Positions 47,235 through 58,200 of a stretch of 64,000 nucleotides of DNA are shown here, piece after piece (the first letter of the stretch is position 1; each line of letters starts with the position of its first letter). Source of the stretch: Stomoxys calcitrans (Eukaryota; Arthropoda; Insecta; Diptera; Muscidae). The notes beneath the pieces are model-generated. The model did not search any database. It was given only the letters and a program-made list of their open reading frames with translations, and was not told the DNA's origin. Both the position numbers and the translations under genes were made by a program. Where the stretch lies: contig NC_081554.1 in assembly GCF_963082655.1 (NCBI RefSeq), forward strand, positions 121,409,869 to 121,473,868, written 5' to 3'.

Positions 47235-47508
47235 GGCCAGGGATATTCGAAATTACGTGCCCTTTAGCCCACGAAGTCGGTTACAACGCTGCGCGTTAGG
47301 TCTCTCTTGGCAAATACCTATCTTTTTTCCGGCATTCTCAACGGCTGTAAGTTGTTTGCTAATTGTGACTCGGTAAGTAGACGAAAGCTGATCACTTTTT
47401 TTAATATTGTGTTACACGATATGTCTTTGGCTTGGGATGACGCAACTCCATTTCTGAGTTCTCTATATGCCTGTACGGCGTCTCCTTCCAGCACTTGTTG
47501 TATTTGAA
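47235..47508 (-). pseudogene. Unrecognised coding-like stretch on the minus strand
   Basis: From about 47508 down to 47298 the minus strand is open for about 65 codons and has protein-like composition: LQIQQVLEGDAVQAYRELRN, GVASSQAKDISCN, LRMPEKR, then a stop. The same frame continues with VFAKRDLTRSVVTDFVG and another stop. Base composition is less A+T-rich than the flanks. There is no ATG at a sensible place and no family I recognise; a decayed transposon gene or a lone exon are both possible. Confidence 0.3.
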
Positions 47509-47787
47509 GTCACTTAGTTTCTTGCACAAACTGATGTATACGCAGGCACCACAATATCTATATAGATTCATTGATTTCGCTAGATCTAATAGAGGAAGAA
47601 AAATGATTTCGAAAATTCATCGGGGACTTATTTCACAATGGCGTATGTTCATATTTGCTGTACGTCTCTGAAACTTATTTCCCAACTATCTGCAATTACT
47701 CAGTAACTCGGCAAGACTAAACTTTGGAAATATTTAACTGAATAAAGTTGATGAATGTTAAGGCTCATTTATTTATTTCATTATTTA

Positions 47788-49276
47788 TTATACCCTCCAC
47801 CATAAGATGGGGGGTATACTAATTTCGTCATTCTGTTTGTAACTACTCGAAATATTCGTCTGAGACCCCATAAAGTATATATATTCTTGATCGTCGTGAC
47901 ATTTTATGTCGATCTAGCCATGTCCGACCGTCTGTCCGTCCGTCCGTCCGTCCGTCTGTCTGTCGAAAGCACGCTAACTTTCGAAGGAGTAAAGCTAGCC
48001 GCTTGAAATTTTCCACAAATACTTCTTATTAGTGTAGGTCGGTTGGTATTGTAAATGGGCCATATCGGTCAATGTTTTGATATAGCTGCCATATAAACCG
48101 ATCTTGGGTCTTGACTTCTTGAGCCTCTAGAGTGCGCAATTCTTATCCGATTGGAATGAAATTTTGCATGACGTGTTTTGCTATGATATCCAACAACTGT
48201 GCATAGTATGCTTCAAATCGGTCCATAACCTGATATAGCTGCCATATAAACCGATCTTGGGTCTTGACTTCTTGAGCCTCTAGCGTGCGCAATTCTTATC
48301 CGATTGGAATGAAATTTTGCACGACGTGTTTTGTTATTATATCCAACAACAGTGCCAAGTATGGTTCACATCGGTCCATAACCTGATATAGCTACCATAT
48401 AAACCGATCTTGGGTCTTGACTTCTTGACCCTCTAGAGGGCGCAATTCTTATCCGATTGGAATGGAATTTCGCACGACGTGTTTTGTTATGATACCCAAC
48501 AACTGTGCCAAGTATGGTTCAAATCGGTCCATAACCTGATATAGCTACCATATAAACCGATCTTGGGTCTTGACTTCTTGACCCTCTAGAGGGCACAATT
48601 CTTAACCGATTTGAATGAATTTTTGCACGAAGTATTTCGTTATGATATCCAACAACTGTGCCAAGTATGGTTCAAATCGGTTCATAACCTGATATAGCTG
48701 TCATATAAACAGATCTGGGGATTTGATTTCTTGAGCTTCTGGAGGGCGCAATTCCTATCCGATTTGGCTGAAATTTTGCATGACGTATTTTATTTTTACT
48801 TTCAACAACTGTGTCAAATAAGGTTCAAATCGGTTCATAACCTGATATAGCTGCCATATAAACCGATCTGGGATCTTGACTACTTGACCCCTAGAGGTCG
48901 CAGTTATTATCCGATATGCCTGAAATTTTGTACGATGGATCCTCTCATGACCATCAACAAACGTGTTTATTATGATCTGAATCGGTCTATAGCCCGATAC
49001 AGATCCCATATAAATCGTTTTCTCTATTTTACTTCGTGAGCCCCAATGGGCGCAATTCTTATACGAATTGGCTGAAATTTTACACAGGTCTCCAACATAT
49101 AATTTAATTGTGGTCCGAACCGGACCATATCTTGATATCGTTTTAATAGCAGAGCAACTCTTTTCTTATATCCTTTTTTGCCTAAGAAGAGATGCCGGGA
49201 AAAGAACTCGACAAATGCGATCCATGGTGGAGGGTATATAAGATTCGGCCCGGCCGAACTTAGCACGCTTTTACTA
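47788..49276 (+). mobile_element. Family B repeat, best copy: hairpin-ended, 153-bp internal tandem units
   Basis: The left end is TATACCCTCCACCATAAGAT followed by GGGGGGTATA, itself an imperfect hairpin. Then come a conserved block (TCTTGATCGTCGTGACATTT, then a CCGT microsatellite at 47929-47956), six tandem 153-bp units (48090-49007), and a right end CCATGGTGGAGGGTATATAA with a perfect palindrome TTCGGCC-C-GGCCGAA (49244-49258) and CTTAGCACGCTTTTACT. No coding capacity. I read it as a non-autonomous DNA element; the terminal hairpin plus T-rich end and internal repeats suggest the Helitron/Helentron group, by inference only. Confidence 0.72.
48090..49007 (+). repeat. Six tandem 153-bp units inside the family B repeat
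   Basis: The anchor CATATAAACC (or a close variant) occurs at 48090, 48243, 48396, 48549, 48702, 48855 and 49007: steps of 153, 153, 153, 153, 153 and 152 bp. The units share GATCTTGGGTCTTGACTTCT, CGCAATTCTTATCCGAT and CCAACAACTGTGCCAAGTA, with increasing divergence towards the right end. Confidence 0.9.
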
Positions 49277-49371
49277 GTTTTATTCCTATATACCTTCCTT
49301 ATATTTTTTTTTCATAGCAACTTAGTCTATATAAAACTTTTTCTTTTCAATTAATTAATAAATTTTTATAC

Positions 49372-50357
49372 CCACCACCGAAGGATGGGGGTATATTCAT
49401 TTTGTCATTCCGTTTGCAACATATCGAAATATCCATTCCCGATTCCACCCTATAAAGTATATATATTTTTGATCAGCGTAAAAATATAAGGCGATCTAGC
49501 CATATCCGTCCGTCTGTCTGTTGAAATCACGCTACCGTCTTTAAAAATAAAGATACTGAGCTAAAACTTTGCACAGATTCTTTTTTTGTCCATAAGCAGG
49601 TTAAGTTTGAAGATGGGCTATATTGGATTATATCTTGATATAGCCCTCATATAGACCGATCCGCCGATTTAAGGTTTTAAGCCCATAAAAGCCACATTTA
49701 CTATCCAATTTTCCTGAAATTTGGGACACCTAGTTGTGTTAGGCTCTTCGACATCCTTCTTCAATTTTGCCCATATCGGTTCAGATTTTAATATAGCTCC
49801 CATATAGACCGATCTCTTGATTTTGGGTTTTTGGCCCATGAAAGACGCATTTATTATCCGATTTTGCAGAAATTTGGGACTATTAGTTATGTTAGGCCCC
49901 TTAAAATCTTTCTGCAGTTTGGCCCAGATCGGCCTAGATTTGGATATGGCTGCCATATAGACCGATCTCTCGATTTAGAGTTTTGGGTCCATAAAAGGCG
50001 CATTTATTGTCCGATGTCGGCGAACTTTGGGACAGTGAGTTTTGTTAGGCCCATCGACATTCTTCCTTAATTTGGCTCAGATCGGTCCAGATTTGAATAA
50101 TATAGACTGATATCTCGATTTTAAGTCTTGGCCGGTTTATTTTTAGCTATAAGTACTAAAAAGACCAATATTTTGTTATACACAATTGAACAATGACTTG
50201 TACTTATTAGTATTTGGTCCAAATTGGAACACACGATATAGCTGCTATGGGCATAAGGTATGTATTTTCACCGGATTTTGACGAAAGGTGGTTTACATAT
50301 ATACCCGAGGTGGGGGTATCCAAAGTTCGGGCCGGCCGAACTTAACGCCTTTTTTTT
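49372..50357 (+). mobile_element. Family C repeat, near full length, hairpin-ended
   Basis: It starts TATACCCACCACCGAAGGAT with GGGGGTATA, passes through a CCGTCCGTCTGTCTG tract, and has internal units with the anchor CATATAGACC at 49648, 49801 and 49954, steps of exactly 153 bp. It ends GGTGGGGGTAT, then GTTCGG-GCCGG-CCGAAC (50325-50341) and CTTAACGCC plus a T run. The architecture is that of family B with different sequence. It lies 95 bp after a family B copy in the same orientation. Confidence 0.72.
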
Positions 50358-50604
50358 TCTTTATGTTCAAAACCGACAAATACTCCTTTTTATTTCGTTT
50401 TTAACTCCTTACATACATTTTTTAATCTTACTTTTAATTTATTTACCAATTAATTTTCATTTAATGTTTTTTTTTTCAAAACCTGTAATGTATTTGATGT
50501 TCATAAATCGTTAATCTTAAGTGTAAACTATGTAAATTGTTGGAGAAATTACCCGTACTTTAATTTTAAGAATTGTATGTTCTTGTTGTGCAAATAAAAT
50601 TACA

Positions 50605-50955
50605 AATTAAATGAGAGGGCTTTGAAAGTAGAGTGCGAATATTTGGAACCACATATCAGAGGTCTACCAAATATCCCCCAAACGCTCATGCAGAACTACT
50701 GAGAAAGGTCCTACACTTAAATAAGGGGTAATATATAAATTTGGGAGTAATATACGCATATTATATACGAATTTGGGGAGAAGTGTGTGGCGTCCGCAAC
50801 AAAAACCCTTCCAAAGGACTTGGAGGCCGATCGGGACAATGTGGGATCTTAATTTAAGAGAACAAATCATACATCCAAATTTAGAATAAGTTTTATCCAT
50901 GAAGAACCGATGGGACTTTGAAACTATTACATTGTGTTCGAATAACACCTACGAT
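50605..50955 (-). mobile_element. Family A repeat, inverted internal fragment
   Basis: AAGTAGAGTGCGAATATTTG and GATCGGGACAATGTGGGATC resemble inverted internal units of family A. Neither end is present, and divergence is high. Confidence 0.45.
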
Positions 50956-51978
50956 AAACAAATAATGAAATGTAGTTTCGGCTTAATTACATTACATTGC
51001 GATATATAGAGAATTTTTTCTCCAGTCCATTCACAGGTTGCGTAACATTTCGGGGGCCACCATATAAAATTCCTTTTAGTGAAGTTGCCAATCTAAATCA
51101 CTATGACACCTTCTTAAAGCTTTTTTCGCTTTTCGCGGAATTTTTCGTGATTATTTTTTTGGATAATAGATTTTGAAGCAAGAAGTATTATGTTATCATT
51201 GAGATTTTTGTAGTGCTTAAAAAACATAGTACCAGCCATTACAGATGTTTCGCTACAAAGAAAAAAAATCGCCAAAAAATTTTTTCAATTAAAAATACAA
51301 TTGGTTGCAATTAAAAAATAATTGACATTTTTTTTATTGAATGTTTTTTTTTCATTTGCAGTCGTGATTGAAAATTTTGCCATTTTCAATTGATTTAATT
51401 AATTTTTTTATTTAATCTGAAAATTGTTACCCCTACCTGACACCCAACATTTTCTGGAGGGGGGACCTTTGCCCAAACAACGCACCTCATGGTCATGTTA
51501 CAAGTACACATCTGTGTATAAAATATAAAAATTAATTGGAATTAAAAAAAAATTAAACAAATTATTGAAAGTTTCAAAAATTTCAATCATTTTTTTAATA
51601 GAAAAAATTTCCAATTACCTTTTCAAAAACTGTGATTGATATTATCATTTTCGTGGTCGAAGCAGTTTCAAATAAAATGTGGGTAAAGTTGGTCCTACCT
51701 TTATAAGTTACATCAGTTTTGAGTATATAGAAAATTCAAACATAATAAGGTAAATAATTTAATAAAAGTTTCTTTGATTTGTTATTCTTGCATTTTCATT
51801 TTCTAGAAAGAAACATGAAACTATGGACTAAAGCTGGACAATATCCCATTTTAACAAAAATTGGTCATATTAAATATAAGCAAAATGGCATTAATATGAA
51901 ATAATAAAAAATATGTTAGGGCAAAGGTTAGGAATGACCGACCTCTTGATATTTGATTGCCTACTGAACTTGCCTACG
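50956..51978. other. Unassigned, AATT-rich low-complexity sequence
   Basis: Between about 51240 and 51660 there are many loose repeats of AATTGAAA/TTTCAATT, with inverted-repeat potential but no clear unit. Confidence 0.35.
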
Positions 51979-52290
51979 GAGGCCACCGTAGCACAGAGGT
52001 TAGCATGGGCGCCTATGACGCTGAACACGTGAGTTCGAATCCTGGCGAGACCACCAGAAACAACTCAGCGGTGATTTTCCCCACCTGATGCTGGCAACAT
52101 TTGTGAGGTACTATGCCATGTAAAAATTTGTCTCCAAAGAGGTGTCGCACTGCGGCACGCCGTTCGGGCTCGGCTATAAAAAGGAGGCCTCATGTCATCA
52201 TCAGCTTAAACTTGAATCGGACTGCACTCATTGGTTGTGAAAAATTTGCCCCGGTTCCTTAGTGGTATGTTCATGGGCAAAATTTGCAAT
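51979..52290 (+). mobile_element. tRNA-derived SINE, best-preserved copy
   Basis: The A box TAGCACAGAGG (51989-51999) fits the consensus TRGYNNANNGG; the B box AGTTCGAATCC (52032-52042) differs by one base. The body carries all blocks of the family to GTTCATGGGCAAAATTTGCA near 52286, with no terminal poly(A). It can serve as the reference for the other copies in the window. Confidence 0.85.
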
Positions 52291-53574
52291 TTTTACTAAA
52301 CTTATGTATGTTTGTGCTTAAATCGATTGTCTGAAAAGACAATGAAAAGAAAAGGATTCCGTTAAGCAGAAAAGGATTTTAATTAATTAATTGATAATAT
52401 AAAATACATGATTCAATAACACATGTAACAACAATATTTATTGCCCCAAGAACATGCCTCACCACCACACTTTGGATATATTAACACCTTCGAGTGGTAC
52501 CATAAAACATTTGTCACCTTCCATTGAATTTTAGGGCACAATTATTACCACATGTATGTTGGTCGACGTATTTTGCCCACATTCCTCCATTCACTCATTC
52601 ATCTATTTGCGGCTTGATATGTGACTGCTGATCCCTGGTGGTGCACCAGCGCTCTGCTGGATTATGGTGCAACATATTCAACGACTCTGGGCCAAAGAAG
52701 ACTGCCAGACCGAAGTTTGTAACACTTCAGTGCCGTCGTCGCCGCCACAGCCACCACCATCAACATTGACTCCCAGAACAAGTTTCAAGTATAATGCGAT
52801 GCCATAAATTAAATGCAGTCAAAACATGTCATAAACGAAATAAAACTGAAATAGAAATAAAAATAAAAATCAAGCAAGGAAAACCTTCCTTCCCTCCTTA
52901 GCTACAGTTTGATAAACAATGAAGGCCAACGAAGCGGCAAACGCAACATGAGCATAATCGTAAGAGACATAATAATTTTAATTTAATAATTGTGCACTTG
53001 ACTGAGTTACAACCACTTGTCAAGTATTGAATTAAATGGATATTTCCCTACTTCCTTTGCTGCTTACAACGAAGGATTGAATGAAAGTAAAGTGTTGATA
53101 AAATTAAAGAAATGTCCTGTCTCTACAGCGATATTCAATAAACTCGCCGATACCAAATAAGTTTCGTTAGGCCTGACATTGGGTTTTTGGCAATGTTCTT
53201 CCAAAATAGTTCACTTTTTATGGGGAGACTTACCTATATCTTAAATCATGTACGTATTGCATTTCATAATTCGGGTTCAGCACTAACAAATTAAATTTTC
53301 TTTATTAGTTAGAACAGTATCGTGATTTCCGCCACAGGCGTTCAGACGGACATGGTAAGGTAGGAACGAATTAGAATATCAAGACGAATAAAAGAGAGGA
53401 AGGTAGTTACCATAAATAGGGTATCGAAACTAATGAAAATCGTTGCATTGTATATTGAAATTTTGATATGAAATAAAAACAAGAAAAAATGCATTAAATG
53501 CACCACCATCGATATAATTATAATCCTATATTATTATAACTTTACTTATCCATATAAATGCCCAAATATAGGCT
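52291..53574. other. Unassigned sequence, single-copy in appearance
   Basis: The block at 52440-52900 is less A+T-rich, with CAC/CCACCAC runs, but no long frame or RNA gene is recognised. Confidence 0.35.
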
Positions 53575-53990
53575 GATCTTAATCATATTAGATTCAGGTG
53601 CCGCGAAGCTTTATACAAGTAACAGTTCCCAAAATTCAAAGAAATCGGGTAATAAATCGGCAGATCGGTCTATATGGCAGATATATCTAAATATGATCCG
53701 ATCTATACTAAATGTCTTACTGTAACTTGCTGTTTCAAATTTCACTCAAATCGGATAACAAATGCGCCGTTTATGTGCTTAAGCACTACATCAACTGATC
53801 GATCAATATGGCAGCTATATCTAAATATAGTCCGATCTGGACCATATTTTGGTAAGATGTCGGGAGTCTCAAAGCTGCTTACTGTTACAAATTAAAACCC
53901 TAAATCGGCATATAGATCTATAGGGCAGCTATATGTAAAAATGTATACCATATTTGGGTCGGATGTCGGGGCTTTCTGTACAACTCCATT
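53575..53990 (-). mobile_element. Family C-type internal units, inverted
   Basis: GGCAGATCGGTCTATATGGC (about 53657), ATCAATATGGCAGCTATATC (about 53803), TAGATCTATAGGGCAGCTAT (about 53914) and TATCTAAATATGATCCGATC are complements of family C units. Neither terminal hairpin nor left end is present. The RTE-like LINE follows directly. Confidence 0.6.
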
Positions 53991-53994
53991 TTTA

Positions 53995-55273
53995 CTTTAA
54001 TTGGCACTAAGAGAACATTTGTTCCATTAGCCGAACTAAGAAAAGCGTTCCAAGCACCTCGATCTTCTGCGCCCCTTCTAAAATCTCTTTGGCAGTCCCG
54101 GTTTGCGTGATCACCTTCAAAAAAACTTCTTCGCTGGAGCTTCTTCATTCATTCTGACAACATGACCTAGCCAACGCAACCGTTGTATTTTTATACGTTT
54201 AACTATGCTAGCTTTCGTCATACAGCTCATACAATTCTTGATTCATACGACGCCGATACTTTTCATCAATGAAAACTATTCCATAAATTTTACGAAGAAT
54301 CTTTCCCTAAAACGCTCCAAGCACTGCTTCGTCTGCTTTCACAAGTAGTACCCATACCTCGAAATCATAAAACAACACGGGTAGTATTAGTGTCTGGTAC
54401 AGTGTAATTTTAGTCTGTCAAGAGGTGGCCTTGTTTTCAAACTGTTTACTTAATGCAAAGTAGTATCGATTTGCCAGTATTATTCTTCGTTTCATTTCAA
54501 ATCTGGTGTCATTCATTTCGGTTACGGCGGTGCCGAGGTAGATAAAGTTGCTGACCATCTCAAAGTTGTGGTTCCCAACTTTCTCCCAACTTTCTTTATC
54601 TGCTTGGATGTACAAGGCGATTTGGGAGTTGATATCATCGATTTGCTGTCAGACCCATTTTTACTGCTTCCCTTTCGATTCTTTAAATGCTGTAGTTACT
54701 ACTTCCGGTGACCGTCATCTGATATCGATGTCGTAAACATAGGCGAGTAGAATTTTTTATCTTGTGAGCAGTGTGCCATACCTTTTCACATCTGCTTATC
54801 CTATAATCTTCTCCAGCAGGATATTAAAGAGATCACACAATAAACTTCTTCCTTTTCTAAAACCTCGTTTGGTATTGAATGGTTCAGAGTGATTTTTTTT
54901 TTGTATTCTTACTGGTGAACGTGTATCTGAAAGTGTCATCCTGCAGAGTCTTATTAATTTTGCAGGGATACCAAACCATGACTTAATATACCTTTGAACG
55001 TATAGCACTATCAAAAGCGGCTTTGTAGTCAACAAAGAGTGTTGATGTGTTTTTCTTGGGTCTTTTTCAGGATCTGGCAAAGTGTGAATATTTGGTCTAT
55101 GGTGGATTTTCCAGGTCTAAAACCACACTGATAGGCCCAATTATCTGATTGATAATAAGTTTAAAACCAAAAACCGTCTTTTGGTTTTAAAATTTCACAC
55201 ACTACGCTCGAAAGTATCTTGTATGCGATAGGGAGGAGACTTATTCCTCGGTAGTTGGCAAATTCCGTCTTGT
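53995..55273 (-). mobile_element. RTE-like LINE remnant, 3' part (reverse transcriptase to C terminus), decayed
   Basis: Minus-strand translation gives an RT in several frames: FANYRGISLLPIAYKILSS at about 55190-55260, IGPYQCGFRPGKSTIDQIF at about 55080-55150, the segment from FGIPAKLIRLC through FNTKRGFRKG to CDLFNILLEKII at 54796-54990, then a C-terminal region with FIYLGTAVTE (54540-54570) and a tail near 54000-54180 resembling RLRWLGHVVRMNE. Frameshifts and stops separate the blocks and the YADD box is lost (reads as YVYD), so it is dead. The motif set matches a LINE type common in arthropods that I place tentatively in or near the RTE clade. The intact LINE at 55274-58855 was inserted just upstream of the NYRG motif, and a short 5' continuation survives at 58868-58935. 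Confidence 0.8.
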
Positions 55274-58200
55274 TGTTGTTGTTGTTGTTGTAGCAGTTTA
55301 TTGTGTACTATCTTTCGTCTGCTTGATTCTGTTTAGTGTCAAGACCCAGGAACTCCGCGACTAAGATGGGGTGCGTCCACAGGGATCTGGGTCTGAGTCG
55401 AGTGGGTCTGGCCGGGCAGTTAAACAGGTGACGTGTATCGTGCGGTCCCTGGTTACAGTCGGGACATACATCTTGCACGTCGGCATCAATCCTAGCTCTG
55501 TGAGAATTGAGGCGGCTGCATCTGCCGGAACGCAATTGAGCCAGAATCACTCTGGTTTGCCGGGGGAGGTCGATTTCTTCGGGTGCAATGGGTGGCGGTC
55601 GTTCTCCAAGGACTACATTCACCCGGTAGCCAGTTAACGCGTCTGCTACCGCGTCTGCATGAATGTTGTTCAGACCCGCTTGATATGCCGCTTGATCTAG
55701 AGGTTCTCTCTTGTAGCGCTGGACCTCACGCTCTAGATCATGTAGATCTACCTTAAGGCTTCTGGGCGGTGGGTATCTATCCACAAGATGATGATTTGGA
55801 TGATTTCTGCGATAACAGCCCAAAAGGTATTGCTTAGACAGCATGTAGTTATGTCTTCGCAATGGTATGATCTTTGTCTCCTGGTGGAGGTGGTCCACAT
55901 GAGAACTAAGGAGGCAGCCCGTCGCAGTTCGGAGGGCGGCATTCTGACAGATCTGAATATTATTCCACTGCGTGTCACAAAGCTGACGTGACCACACTGG
56001 CGCTGCATAACTTACCACAGACCGGCCAATTGCTTTGTACGTGGTCAACAAGGTTTCTTTGTCTGCACCCCAAGTGCTGCCAGCGAGTGACTTGAGGACC
56101 TTGTTTCTACTTTTGACTTTATTGCAGATTGCTGTGGCATGTGGGGAGAAAGTGTAGGAGCTGTCAAATGTGACGCCAAGTATTTTGGGACACTTGATGG
56201 TCGGAATCAATTCTCCATCGACCATCACAGTCAGCTCAGAATTCACCTCACGCGTATTTGTAGTGAACAGTGTGGCTGAAGATTTGGTGGCGGATATCTT
56301 CAGATTTCTTGCAGCGAAATATGAGGCAAGCTCGTTGAGGTAGACGTTCAACCTATCGCAGATGTCATCAATGGGTGGGGGGCCTGATGCCAAGATCGTA
56401 CAGTCGTCCGCATATGATACGATCTCTATGCCGTCTGGAGGAGGTGGGATGGAGGATAGGTAGAGGTTAAACAGAGCCGGAGATATCACCCCGCCTTGGG
56501 GAACTCCCTGTTTCACTCTACGGTGTTTTGACTTCTTATCCCTAAATTCCACAAATGACTGGCGGCCACACAGATAATTCGCGACCCAACGTTTAAGGCC
56601 TGGCTGGAGGGACGTGTTGGCGATGTCCTCAAATAATTTGGCATGGCTGACCGTGTCGAATGCCTTCGATAGGTCCAATGCCACGAGGACCGTCCTATCA
56701 CATGGCCTGGGTTGATTGAAGCCACGGCAAATGTGTGTGGTGATGGCATGCAAAGCTGTTGTTGTGCTGTGCAGTCTCCGAAATCCGTGTTGATGCTCGG
56801 CGAACGGAAATTCTCCTACGAGGCTCGGGAGGAGTAATGCCTCAAGCGTCTTAGCCACTGGTGAGAGAAGGGAGATCGGTCTGTACGACTCCCCCAAACT
56901 CGGGTCTTTACCAGGCTTCAGTAGCGGGATCACTCTGCCCATTTTCCAGACATCGGGAACTATAAGAGTGTTCAATGACAGGTTAAGGACAGTGGTAAGG
57001 TACTCAACTCCAGGTAAATCCAGATTCTTCAGCATCAATGTAGAGATTCTGTCGGGGCCCAACGCCTTGGAAGATTTGGCGCCACGGATGACATTCGTAA
57101 CTTCGCCCACGGTAAATTGTGATGGCTGTTCATCGGCTCGGAGACCACGAATACGGCGAATGGCTCTCCTCCTTGCCCTGTCTCTCTCGGGATGCACGAT
57201 AAATTGACGGTTGAACAACCTGGCGCATCTCTTCGGATCAGTCACGGTTAACTCGCCAAAAGTGACTGAGGTCCTGTCGTCCCGTCTACCGGGGTTCGAG
57301 AGAGACTTAACAGTGGCCCACAATTTGCCTGCACCGGTGCCTAAGTTACATTGCTCCAAGTGTTCCAGCCACAAATTCCGCTTATGTTCGTTGACTACCC
57401 TGTTTATTTCCAGATTCAGCTCGCTGATTCTGGGGTTAGCGGGGTTCATAGCACGAATCCCATCACGCTCGTCTGCGAGTACCACTGCTTGCGCCGGGAA
57501 ATTGGGTCGCACTTGCGGTATTCGACCGGCTGGTATAAAGCGAGCGGCTGCTGCGTTGATGATGTCTCGGAATTTCCTCTCGGCCACAAGCACGTCAGAG
57601 GGGGGTGGCAGTTCATTGAAGCGGCGATTGGTATACTCTCTGAAGCCAGTCCAATTGGCCTTCTTGTAGTTGATGAACGTTCGGCGCTCAGAGGTTATGA
57701 AGTCGGGTGGTCGGTCGATGGTGAGGATTATGGGGAGGTGGTCTGACCCCAAAGAGATGACGGCTTGCCAGGATACGTCACTCAGGAGATCAGGGGATGC
57801 GATTGAGATGTCTGGCGAGCTGCTGCACCTCCTCGTAATCCTAGTGGGGGCATCCTCATTCACCGTGCAAAACGTGGAGCTATCTATCTGCTCTGCCAAA
57901 GCTATGCCACGCTGGTCGTTGCCTAGGGGAGAATGCCATGACGAGTGATGTGCATTGAAATCCCCCAGAACCAGACGACTATGGCCAGATAGCAACCCAC
58001 TTATGTCGGGGCTGTAGGCCTGGCCATTAATCGGGACACAGCTGCCAACCGGCGGTATATACACGTTGTATATCTCTATCTCGGCAGTACCAGACCTGAC
58101 TGCTACCCCCATACATTCCATGTATGGGTCACTAGCGTCAAGCGCAGGCGAGATAGGTCTATACTGCACGGAATGGTGTATAACGAAGGCCAATCCCCCA

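Noticed and set aside
48090..49007. CRISPR-like spaced repeats
   Set aside because: Whole 153-bp units repeat in tandem without unique spacers, and the DNA is from an animal.
49669..49956. 95-codon frame with repeated AISKSRPIWAKL motif
   Set aside because: Antisense reading of family C units.
57211..57669. 152-codon plus-strand frame opposite the LINE
   Set aside because: Shadow of the 1139-codon LINE protein on the other strand; no motif of its own.
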